Assembly: GCA_018661145.1 (NCBI GenBank)
Contig: JABJIU010000022.1
Span: 1-11,929 of the forward strand
DNA from: Pseudomonadota bacterium
Lineage (GTDB): Bacteria; Pseudomonadota; Gammaproteobacteria; Arenicellales; UBA868
Length of the DNA: 11,929 bases
Direction: 5' to 3'
The position numbers and the translations under genes were made by a program. The first letter of the stretch is position 1. The number at the start of each line of letters is the position of its first letter. Of the stretch, positions 5,924-11,929 are shown one piece after another. The notes under the pieces were generated by a model. That model was not told the origin of the DNA, made no database searches, and saw only the letters and a list, made by a program, of their open reading frames with translations.

Positions 5924-7447
5924 TCAGCCTGTCTTTAGGGCAACATATCGCTGGTTACCCTCGCGTTGGACCAACAGCAGGACCGGCTTCTTCGCGGGCT
6001 TCAGTTTCTTGACCTGACCGACGACGTCCTGAGGTGTGCTCACGGGGACGCTACCGACCTTGAGGATGATGTCGCCCGCCCTGAGCCCCTGACGGGCCGC
6101 GGGACTCGCCGGCATGACCTCTTGGATCAAGACGCCATCTCCATCGTAGCGGAGTACGTCACGGGCTTTGTCGTCCAGGAGCGACAGGCGGAGCCCAAGG
6201 CGCCCCGTGTTTGGGTTGGGTGCAGACGGCTTCATGGCCTGTTGGGATTCAGGGATGGGTTTGAGGATGGCATCAATCTCGAGTGTTTCTCCATTCCGAA
6301 GAACACTGACCGTAACTTTTTCCTCTGCTGGAGTTTTGGCAACCATGCGGGGAAGCTGCCGCGTGTTCTTTACCTGTCTTCCATTAAGTCCGATGATGAC
6401 GTCGCCGGTCCGCAGGTCGCTCTGGGCGGCTGGACTGTCCGGCGTGATCCTGGAAATGAGTGCGCCATGCGCATCATCGAGAGACAGGCTCTCAGCGATC
6501 TCGGGAGTTACCGGCTGAATCTCGACGCCCAACCAGGCGCGTGCGACATGACCGTCTTCACGCAGCTGCTCGACAACGCCTTGTGCAACCGATGCCGGGA
6601 TAGCAAAGCCAATACCGACACTGCCACCGTTCGGAGAGAAGATCGCGGTATTGATGCCAATGACTTGGCCCATGTCATTGAAAAGCGGTCCACCCGAGTT
6701 ACCCCGATTGATCGAGGCGTCGATCTGAATGTAATCCACGTAGGGTCCGTTGTTGATATCACGTCCCCGCGCGGAAACAATTCCCGAGGTTGTGGTCCCG
6801 CCAAGGCCAAAGGGATTCCCGATCGCGATGACCCAGTCTCCAACGCGGGCATGGTCGGAGTCGCCGAAACTGACATAGGGTAACGGGGCTTCCGTCTCAA
6901 CCTCAAGCAATGCGAGATCCGTTCTTCGATCTACCCCTCGAACGATCGCCGGCAAGACTTCTCCGCTATCGAGAGTGACCTCGATCTCATCAGCACCACG
7001 GATCACATGATGGTTGGTCACGACCAAACCGTCTGCATCAACGATGAATCCCGAACCCAGTGAACGACTGTCCATCGGTCCCCTTGGCGCCTGGGGAAAA
7101 GACTCACCGAAGAAGCGCTCCATGAATCGGTGCATCTCGGGAGGCCCGTCAAACTGGCGCTGTCCTGGTCTTTGGTATTGCTGGGACCCGCCGTGATTCG
7201 TGTATCGGTCCTGGAGCGACGCAGGTTGAACCGTTCGGGTGGAGATGTTGACGACGGCTGGGCGAACTGTCTCGACAAGATCAGCAAAACCGTTAGCAGG
7301 CCGGATGATCTCGGCGTCAGCGGCTTGTGGAATGGCGGTGACAGCGGTGCCGGCGTAGAGTATCGCACTGATCGCTGTGGCGCCGGCAATGGCCGCAACA
7401 GCAACTCTAGGGCCAAAACGCCGTAGGCTTGCAGCAGGTAGATTCAT
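5924..7447 (-). CDS. Do-family periplasmic serine protease with two PDZ domains (HtrA/DegP/DegQ/MucD type)
   Basis: HtrA proteases degrade or refold misfolded periplasmic proteins as oligomers. The product has 507 residues from the ATG at 7447, which has GAGGA about six bases upstream; the open frame continues to 7501 without a better start. An N-terminal signal sequence or anchor lies at about 8-42. The trypsin-like domain carries the triad His147 (VVTNHHVI), Asp177 (RRTDLALLEVE) and Ser251 (NRGNSGGPLFN). PDZ1 spans about 304-395 (WLGVEIQPVTPEIAESL, GDVIIGLNG) and PDZ2 about 415-505 (GLRLSLLDD, GDIILKVGS). A Gln/Pro/Arg-rich LA-loop-like insert sits at about 75-125. Two PDZ domains and length exclude the single-PDZ DegS class; degP, degQ and mucD cannot be separated here, so no symbol is given. 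The gene ends in its own strong terminator and is followed by a two-component system. A direct-repeat array precedes it. Confidence 0.95.
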   Translation of the reverse strand: MNLPAASLRRFGPRVAVAAIAGATAISAILYAGTAVTAIPQAADAEIIRPANGFADLVETVRPAVVNISTRTVQPASLQDRYTNHGGSQQYQRPGQRQFDGPPEMHRFMERFFGESFPQAPRGPMDSRSLGSGFIVDADGLVVTNHHVIRGADEIEVTLDSGEVLPAIVRGVDRRTDLALLEVETEAPLPYVSFGDSDHARVGDWVIAIGNPFGLGGTTTSGIVSARGRDINNGPYVDYIQIDASINRGNSGGPLFNDMGQVIGINTAIFSPNGGSVGIGFAIPASVAQGVVEQLREDGHVARAWLGVEIQPVTPEIAESLSLDDAHGALISRITPDSPAAQSDLRTGDVIIGLNGRQVKNTRQLPRMVAKTPAEEKVTVSVLRNGETLEIDAILKPIPESQQAMKPSAPNPNTGRLGLRLSLLDDKARDVLRYDGDGVLIQEVMPASPAARQGLRAGDIILKVGSVPVSTPQDVVGQVKKLKPAKKPVLLLVQREGNQRYVALKTG

Positions 7448-7470
7448 GAGTGTCCTCGTAATAAATGGTT

Positions 7471-7476
7471 GGTATA
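7471..7476 (-). promoter_or_regulatory. Possible -10 element of the protease promoter
   Basis: TATACC on the minus strand (4/6) lies 23 bases upstream of the protease ATG. The matching -35 position (near 7494-7499) shows no consensus, which would fit an activator-dependent promoter, because the repeat array at 7503-7540 ends a few bases further upstream. No sigma-E-type GGAACTT -35 was found by eye. This is a weak call. Confidence 0.3.
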
Positions 7477-7502
7477 CAAGCACCACCTTAGGACACCACA
7501 CG

Positions 7503-7540
7503 TTACCGGGAGGTAACCGTCAGATTACCGTTTGTTAACG
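7503..7540 (-). promoter_or_regulatory. Array of four hexamer direct repeats, probable OmpR/PhoB-type regulator binding site
   Basis: In the gap between dapE and the protease gene, the plus strand reads TTACCG (7503-7508), TAACCG (7514-7519), TTACCG (7525-7530) and TTAACG (7535-7540). The steps are 11, 11 and 10 bp. On the transcribed strand these are CGGTAA/CGGTTA units. Winged-helix regulators of the OmpR/PhoB family bind direct repeats at 10-11 bp spacing so that subunits line up on one DNA face; the E. coli CpxR box (GTAAA spaced by about five bases) is a related example that controls degP. The array lies directly upstream of the presumed -35 of the protease gene. The same bases also contain an inverted repeat GTTACC-4-GGTAAC (7502-7517), so a palindromic operator is the alternative reading. 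Confidence 0.6.
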
Positions 7541-7565
7541 AAACCCGACTTGGGGTATTTGCAGC

Positions 7566-8702
7566 TTACTTCAGGATGCGATCGAGCACCTTCTCGTACA
7601 CGTTTGACAGAGCATCGAGATCATCCGCATCAACAACTTCGTCCACTTGATGGATAGTCCGGTTGAGTGGCCCCAGTTCAACCACCTGAGCCCCGATAGG
7701 TGCAATAAAACGCCCATCTGAGGTTCCACCATCGGTTGAAAGGCCGGGCGAATGGCCGGTAATCTCCTTCACGCTGTCTTCAACTGCAGACAGTAACGTG
7801 CCCGGCAAAGTCTGGTAGGGCAGTCCCAAAGGACACCAGTCGATCTCAAAAAACTCTGCATGACGACTGCAGGCAGATTCGATTTTCTCCTTGAGGGATG
7901 ACGCCGAGCTGTCGGGACAGAAGCGAAGGTTGAACTGGGCTCGGGCGTCGCCAGGGACTACGTTTGTTGCCCCGGTGCCCGCCTCAATGTTTGAAACCTG
8001 AAAGGTCGTGGCAGGGAAGTATTCGTTCCCGTCATCCCAGTGGGTTGCGCACAGGTCGCCCACGATGCTACTCAACCGGTGAATGGGATTATCCGCAAGG
8101 TGGGGATAGGCAACATGCCCTTGAATACCGCGGACGGTCAATGTTCCTCCGAGGGAGCCGCGCCGGCCATTTTTGACGGTATCACCGAGTCGCTCCGCGC
8201 TGGTGGGTTCGCCCACCAGACAATAGTCGATCACTTCATTTCGGGCCTTTAGGGTGTCTATTACCCGGACCGTGCCGTCGACAGCCGGCCCCTCCTCGTC
8301 ACTGGTCAATAGCAGTGCGATGGAGCCCGGATGGTTCGGGCGCGCCTGGACAAAGCGTTGGCAAGCGGTCACCATCGCCGCGAGACTGCCTTTCATATCG
8401 GCAGCGCCTCGGCCATGAAGCATACCGTCAACGATATCACCCGAGAATGGGGAATAAGACCAGTTCTCTTCAGGCCCCGTTGGAACAACATCCGTATGTC
8501 CCGCAAAAACAAATAAAGGGGCGTTTGTCCCACGCTTTATCCAAAGATTTTGGACATCGCCAAACTGCATAAATTCGGGCACAAATCCATAAGGCTCAAG
8601 TGCATCACTGAGCAAGCGCTGACAGCCTTTATCATCAGGAGTAACAGAGGGTCTCCGAATTAGAGCCTGTGCAAGCGCCAGCGTTTCTGAGATTTCACTC
8701 AC
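7566..8702 (-). CDS. dapE: Succinyl-diaminopimelate desuccinylase
   Basis: DapE hydrolyses N-succinyl-LL-2,6-diaminopimelate to LL-diaminopimelate and succinate, in the succinylase branch of lysine and peptidoglycan precursor synthesis. It is a dinuclear zinc M20-family peptidase homologue. Starting at the GTG at 8702 the protein has 378 residues (E. coli: 375). That GTG has AAGGA seven bases upstream and gives the typical N-terminus before LIRRPSVTPDD; an earlier GTG (8732) has no ribosome site. Zinc and catalytic residues are visible: His69 (AGHTDVVP), Asp102 (GRGAADMKG), Glu136/137 (TSDEEGPA), Glu165 (GEPT) and His351 (NRTIHQVDE). The dimerisation domain with GRRGSLGG and GHVAYPH lies in the middle. 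It is the last gene in line with the lipoprotein and transporter genes; the gap to the lipoprotein is 70 bp with no terminator seen. Confidence 0.96.
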   Translation of the reverse strand: MSEISETLALAQALIRRPSVTPDDKGCQRLLSDALEPYGFVPEFMQFGDVQNLWIKRGTNAPLFVFAGHTDVVPTGPEENWSYSPFSGDIVDGMLHGRGAADMKGSLAAMVTACQRFVQARPNHPGSIALLLTSDEEGPAVDGTVRVIDTLKARNEVIDYCLVGEPTSAERLGDTVKNGRRGSLGGTLTVRGIQGHVAYPHLADNPIHRLSSIVGDLCATHWDDGNEYFPATTFQVSNIEAGTGATNVVPGDARAQFNLRFCPDSSASSLKEKIESACSRHAEFFEIDWCPLGLPYQTLPGTLLSAVEDSVKEITGHSPGLSTDGGTSDGRFIAPIGAQVVELGPLNRTIHQVDEVVDADDLDALSNVYEKVLDRILK

Positions 8703-8772
8703 CAGATTTTCCTTGATGTGAGACTGATACACGGTTCACGTGGCCAATCGTTCTCAATCAAAGGTTTGACAC

Positions 8773-9564
8773 CTACTCGGTCACAATCGTAAGAGGTATA
8801 GCTGAATAATTCCCATCTGGCAGGCGACGGGGCATAGCATAACTCGGTGTAGTGATTAGGCCGTAAAGTCCTGCATCTCGACTGGCAACGAGGGCTGGAC
8901 TGCAGAGTTCCCACTCATTCGCGATCTCATTACATCGTCGAGCCTGGGCACCCATCAAGGATGTTACGCCCCAATAAATGTATTCAGTGACCTGACAATT
9001 GTAATCACAGCTGGGGTCTTCATAGTGATACCAAGATCCGTCGGGGTAATTGGCAACGGGTTGCCCGCCTCCTTGATAGCCTCCTCGAGCCTTGTCCATA
9101 AAACTTGCGACGGTAGACCCTTTCTTCTCTCCCCAAACACCAGGATAAGCGTAGGAATATCCTTGTGTTGTTACAACATGCAGGATTTCCTCAAACGCTG
9201 CATTAGGCCCTGGAAGCGAACCCGGATTAGTCTCATTCGTGAATAAGTCTTGGCAACCCGGTCGCGCGCCACCTGCACCCGGGCAAGACATCTCCAGGCA
9301 GGCTTTTCGATTTTTCATGGTGTTAATCAGGAGAGCATTATCGGCAACACCGTTTTCATCTTGATCTAGGTATTCAGCCATGACGCGCGCGGCGTAGAGA
9401 AGTTTCTCATCACTGACACAGGCTTTTCCAGCGACATTGACACCAAAAACATCAATACTTTTTGCAAAGGTGCCGCTACTGATACCTGAGTCACTGTCTC
9501 CACCCCCGCCTCCACATCCTGAAAGCAATAGTGCGCCCAGTGCTAGAAAAGTGAGGGTTTTCAT
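8773..9564 (-). CDS. Uncharacterised cysteine-rich lipoprotein with a calcium-loop-like motif
   Basis: I do not recognise a function. The ATG at 9564 has AAGGAG at good spacing and gives 263 residues. The N-terminus is a type II signal peptide with lipobox LLSGC (Cys17), followed by glycines, so outer-membrane anchoring is likely. A Gly/Ser/Asp tether (18-31) leads to the mature domain. Residues 67-75 form DxDxNGxxD (Asp67, Asp69, Asn71, Asp75), like an EF-hand or dockerin calcium loop, in the segment AARVMAEYLDQDENGVADN. Further apparently conserved-looking pieces are AFEEILHVVTTQGY (123-136), YPDGSWYHY (173-181) and CDYNCQVTEYIYWGVTSLMGAQ in two parts (186-207). Eight cysteines besides Cys17 (49, 89, 94, 104, 186, 190, 211, 221) could form four disulfides. 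The Glu/His cluster EEILH could bind metal, but no classical protease motif is present. It follows the transporter genes by 54 bp on the same strand. Confidence 0.85.
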   Translation of the reverse strand: MKTLTFLALGALLLSGCGGGGGDSDSGISSGTFAKSIDVFGVNVAGKACVSDEKLLYAARVMAEYLDQDENGVADNALLINTMKNRKACLEMSCPGAGGARPGCQDLFTNETNPGSLPGPNAAFEEILHVVTTQGYSYAYPGVWGEKKGSTVASFMDKARGGYQGGGQPVANYPDGSWYHYEDPSCDYNCQVTEYIYWGVTSLMGAQARRCNEIANEWELCSPALVASRDAGLYGLITTPSYAMPRRLPDGNYSAIPLTIVTE

Positions 9565-9618
9565 TACACTCTCTCCTTTGTCATTGTCGATCCAACCCAC
9601 CGGGGCTGCCCGTTTTTG

Positions 9619-10401
9619 TCAGGCCCGGTCAGGCGCTGTGGTAGCTGGGTTGTGGCTTTGCAGGTGTCTGAGCCAGCGTTTTTCCCAGAGACGAAAGACC
9701 TTGCTGATCAGGAATACCAGCACCATATAAAACAGCATAGCGGTGATAAATCCCTCGTAGGCCAGGTAATAGCGTCCGTTCAACCAACGGCCGACGCCGA
9801 GTATATCCTGAAGCGTAATCGTGCTGAGCACGACGGAACTGTGCAGCATGAAGATCACTTCGTTTGAATATGCGGGGAGTGCACGCCGGAATGCGCTAGG
9901 CAACACGATTCTTCGCATCGCCTTAGCCGGCGACATGCCGCAGGCACGTGCGGCCTCAACTTCCCCTTTGGCTGTGTTCTCAATTGCACCGCGCAGAAAC
10001 TCTGTTGTATAGGCGGCCGTATTGAGACTGAAGGTAATGAGTGCGCACCACCAGGGACTGGAAAGAATCGGATCCCAAAGAAAACTTTCCCGAACGAAGT
10101 CAAATTGGGCGAGGCCGTAATAGACAAGGTAGGTCTGGACCAGCAGGGGCGTTCCACGGAAGAAATACGTAAAACCAAATATCGGCGCGTTCAGCCATCG
10201 GTGGTGGTAGGCACGTGCGATCGCGAGCGGAATGGCCATGACACCGCCAATCAGCAGCGCGAGAACGGTGATCTCTATTGTCAGCAGGGCGCCATAGAAA
10301 AACTTGTCGATGTGGTCGGCAATGAGCATGAAATCCAGTGGCGACTGGTTCTCACTCACATAGACCAGGTACTCAAAGACTGTGCGGTCGGTTTCGGCCA
10401 T
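9619..10401 (-). CDS. Polar amino acid ABC transporter permease (HisM/ArtM/OccM type)
   Basis: This is one of two inner-membrane permease subunits of a polar/basic amino acid importer (HisMQ family). From the ATG at 10401 it has 260 residues with about five hydrophobic segments: about 36-64, 74-100, 116-136, 180-200 and 222-245. The cytoplasmic EAA loop that docks the ATPase is EVEAARACGMSPAKAMRRIVLP (two parts, 147-168), with Glu149 and Gly155 in the conserved positions. YFFRGTPLLVQTYL (79-92) is typical of the family. The start lies four bases after the stop of the other permease, so the genes are translationally coupled; a longer open frame (to 10461) would overlap that gene. No ATP-binding subunit follows, so it must be encoded elsewhere. 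The substrate is probably arginine, lysine, ornithine or histidine, judged only from the binding protein in the same unit. Confidence 0.92.
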   Translation of the reverse strand: MAETDRTVFEYLVYVSENQSPLDFMLIADHIDKFFYGALLTIEITVLALLIGGVMAIPLAIARAYHHRWLNAPIFGFTYFFRGTPLLVQTYLVYYGLAQFDFVRESFLWDPILSSPWWCALITFSLNTAAYTTEFLRGAIENTAKGEVEAARACGMSPAKAMRRIVLPSAFRRALPAYSNEVIFMLHSSVVLSTITLQDILGVGRWLNGRYYLAYEGFITAMLFYMVLVFLISKVFRLWEKRWLRHLQSHNPATTAPDRA

Positions 10402-10405
10402 GTCG

Positions 10406-11095
10406 TTATGCCCTGTCCACGCCCACGTTGTAGCGCCGGTCCAGCCATCGAAGACCCACATCCGAACAGGCCGTCAGGACAAGATAAATGATCAGGACCG
10501 CGAACATGAAGCTGAAGGGTTCCCGCACCGACCGCCCAGCCGTAGACGCGTTCCACACCAGGTCGTGCAGACCAATTATCGAAACCAGAGCGGTGGCCTT
10601 GATGAGAACTAACCAGTTGTTGGTAAACGAGGGCAGAGCGTGGCGGACCATCTGAGGCCAGGTGATCCGCCGGAAAATCAGAAACGGTGTCATGCCGCAG
10701 GCAACACCAGCCTCGATCTGACCCCGCGGAATCGCCAGAATAGCGCCACGGAAAGTTTCCGTCATGTAGGCGCCAAAGACAAAGCCGATCGACCACACAC
10801 CGGCAATGAACTGGTTGATTTCTACGTAGTCCCACCAGCCGGTCAGGCTGCCGAGATCATTGGCTATCTGCTGACCTCCGTAAAAGAGCAGCATCATCAG
10901 CACCAGATCCGGCACGCCGCGTACCAGCGTCGTGTACGCGCCGGCAATCTTCTGCGAGATCGGGTTGGCGGCCAGTTTCGCAGTTGCACCCACAAGGCCC
11001 AGGACGACGGAAAAAGCGAGGGAGGCGAGAGCGAGCTGCACGGTAACCGCGGTTCCGGCAAGCAGCAGGTTTCGATATTCCCAGACGGAATCCAT
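10406..11095 (-). CDS. Polar amino acid ABC transporter permease (HisQ/ArtQ type)
   Basis: This is the second permease of the importer, expected to form a heterodimer with the product of the next gene in the inner membrane. The 229-residue protein begins MDSVWEYRNLLLAGTAVTVQ, the usual start for HisQ-like proteins, with TM helices at about 10-38, 56-75, 97-118, 155-178 and 190-212. TLVRGVPDLVLMMLLFYGG (56-74) is the family signature, and the EAA loop is QIEAGVACGMTPFLIFRRITWP (in two parts, 126-147; Glu128, Gly134). The ATG at 11095 has no clear Shine-Dalgarno. It follows the binding-protein gene after a 68 bp gap holding a terminator-like hairpin, so it is probably expressed at a lower level than that gene. 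Confidence 0.93.
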   Translation of the reverse strand: MDSVWEYRNLLLAGTAVTVQLALASLAFSVVLGLVGATAKLAANPISQKIAGAYTTLVRGVPDLVLMMLLFYGGQQIANDLGSLTGWWDYVEINQFIAGVWSIGFVFGAYMTETFRGAILAIPRGQIEAGVACGMTPFLIFRRITWPQMVRHALPSFTNNWLVLIKATALVSIIGLHDLVWNASTAGRSVREPFSFMFAVLIIYLVLTACSDVGLRWLDRRYNVGVDRA

Positions 11096-11106
11096 CGGCG
11101 GGTCAG

Positions 11107-11136
11107 AAAAGGAACGGGCCCACTAGGGGCCCGTTC
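11107..11136 (-). terminator. Intercistronic terminator/attenuator hairpin after the binding-protein gene
   Basis: A perfect 10 bp inverted repeat (11112-11121 and 11127-11136, half GAACGGGCCC) with a 5-base loop is followed on the minus strand by C and four T residues (11110-11107). The T-tract is short, so termination is probably partial. Its place between the binding-protein gene and the permeases fits the known pattern in periplasmic transport operons (for example the hairpin element between hisJ and hisQ), which keeps binding-protein levels above permease levels and protects the upstream message. Confidence 0.75.
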
Positions 11137-11163
11137 AGATCAAACAGAATGCAACGAGACAGC

Positions 11164-11929
11164 TTAGTTGCCGTAGATATCGACAGCAAAGTATTGATCA
11201 TTCATGGCCTTGTAGGAACCATCAGCGCGGATATCGAGAATGACCTGGCTGAGCGCATCACGCAATTCGGAATCCTCCTTGCGTACGGCGAAACCGGCGC
11301 CGACACCTTGGCACTCGATGTCATCGATGGCATCACCCAGAAAATCAAAGTCTTTACCGGCATCAAGCGCAAGGAACCCTTCATAGGCCTGCAGTGAGTC
11401 GGAAAGCTGCGCATCCAGACGCCCGGCGGCGAGATCCTGCCAGACTTCTTCCTGTGTTCCGTACAGAACCAGTTCAGCGCCCGGGTATAGCTTTTCGGCC
11501 GAACATTGGTGCGTGGTAGCGCGTTGCACACCCAGTCGCTTGCCGTCGAGTCCCGCAGCGGTACCGGCAAACCCGGCATCTTTCTTTGCAACCAGTTTGG
11601 CAGGCGTGTTGTAGTACTTCACCGTGAAGTCGATCTTTTTCTTGCGTTCTTCTGTGATCGACATAGAAGCGATAATCGTATCGAATTTCCTGGCCAGCAG
11701 GGCAGGAATCATGCCGTCCCACTCTTGTTCGACCAACACACATTCACGATTTAGTCGTTTGCAGACCTCCATCGCCATGTCGATATCAAAGCCCTTGAGC
11801 GAGCCATCGGCCTCTTTCCAGGAAAACGGCGGGTAGGCGCCTTCAACGCCAACACGCAGCGCGTCGCCAGCCGTTGCGGTTCCAGTGACCAGAGCGAGCA
11901 GGCCGGCGAGGCCTAGCATCGTCAGTTTC
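11164..11929 (-). CDS. Periplasmic basic/polar amino acid-binding protein of an ABC importer (5' end outside the window)
   Basis: This is the soluble substrate-binding protein of the importer (cluster of HisJ, ArgT and ArtJ). The frame is open to the window edge: an ATG lies at 11919, but the preceding codons read Lys-Leu-Thr, which gives the signal peptide its positive n-region, so the true start is most likely just beyond 11929. The hydrophobic core LGLAGLLALVTGTATAGD ends in a plausible signal peptidase I site. Counting from Met 11919, the mature protein begins near ALRVGVEGAYPPFSW, and has the HisJ-like cysteine pair Cys53/Cys60, then WDGMIPALLARKFD and ASMSITEERKKKIDFT, the ligand-binding Ser-Ile-Thr-Glu-x-Arg segment. 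LDAQLSDSLQAYEGFL supplies the lobe-two aspartate (Asp174). The C-terminus GSYKAMNDQYFAVDIYGN is typical. The ligand is probably a basic amino acid, an inference from this subfamily resemblance. Confidence 0.93.
   Translation of the reverse strand, partial: KLTMLGLAGLLALVTGTATAGDALRVGVEGAYPPFSWKEADGSLKGFDIDMAMEVCKRLNRECVLVEQEWDGMIPALLARKFDTIIASMSITEERKKKIDFTVKYYNTPAKLVAKKDAGFAGTAAGLDGKRLGVQRATTHQCSAEKLYPGAELVLYGTQEEVWQDLAAGRLDAQLSDSLQAYEGFLALDAGKDFDFLGDAIDDIECQGVGAGFAVRKEDSELRDALSQVILDIRADGSYKAMNDQYFAVDIYGN

Noticed and set aside
5966..6883. Long plus-strand open frame (305 codons) opposite the protease gene
   Set aside because: It is antisense to a gene with full catalytic triad and PDZ motifs, and its translation shows no recognisable domain; it is a codon-bias shadow.
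7541..7565. Weak hairpin after dapE (ACCC/GGGT) as a terminator
   Set aside because: Four-base stem and only three consecutive T residues afterwards; not convincing.
9565..9618. GC-rich stretch between the second permease and the lipoprotein gene as a terminator
   Set aside because: No stable stem followed by a T-run could be drawn on the minus strand.
1..11929. CRISPR arrays, tRNA genes, insertion sequences, toxin-antitoxin or phage-defence genes
   Set aside because: No spaced long repeats, cloverleaf-like sequence, terminal inverted repeats or transposase/defence domains were seen on either strand.

Overview
The window is an ordinary chromosomal stretch of a gammaproteobacterium of moderate GC content, dominated by housekeeping genes. 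The Dut, CoaBC, L28, L33, IF-1, YfcG and DapE proteins all follow the E. coli/Pseudomonas pattern closely. No rRNA, tRNA, insertion sequence, phage gene or CRISPR array was seen. I cannot name the genus.

Region 1 (1-2855) holds core metabolism and translation. The minus strand carries the first 68 codons of a 2-oxoglutarate dehydrogenase E1 gene (sucA, running off the left edge). Upstream of it lies the overlapping pair coaBC-dut. Divergent from coaBC is the plus-strand ribosomal protein pair rpmB-rpmG, with an extended -10 promoter and a clear intrinsic terminator. Then comes infA on the minus strand. radC, which often sits between coaBC and rpmB in relatives, is absent here.

Region 2 (3015-3734) is one plus-strand gene, a Nu-class glutathione S-transferase-like disulfide reductase (yfcG), divergent from infA.

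Region 3 (3779-7540) looks like an envelope-stress module on the minus strand. It has a periplasmic Do-family serine protease (HtrA/DegP/DegQ/MucD type), a strong terminator, then an OmpR-family response regulator overlapping its HAMP histidine kinase. Upstream of the protease are four hexamers of the TTACCG type (plus-strand reading) stepped by 11, 11 and 10 bp, as expected for a binding site of an OmpR/PhoB-type regulator. The adjacent two-component system is the natural candidate. This is the most interesting regulatory signal in the window.

Region 4 (7566-11929) is a minus-strand series. It begins with a periplasmic basic amino acid binding protein (5' end just outside the window), followed by a terminator-like hairpin and two HisQ/HisM-type permeases. 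Then come an uncharacterised cysteine-rich lipoprotein with a calcium-loop-like motif, and dapE for lysine/diaminopimelate synthesis. The transporter ATPase is not in the window.

I see no convincing undescribed multi-gene system. The best leads are the repeat array at the protease promoter, the lipoprotein of unknown function, and the hairpin between the binding protein and its permeases.
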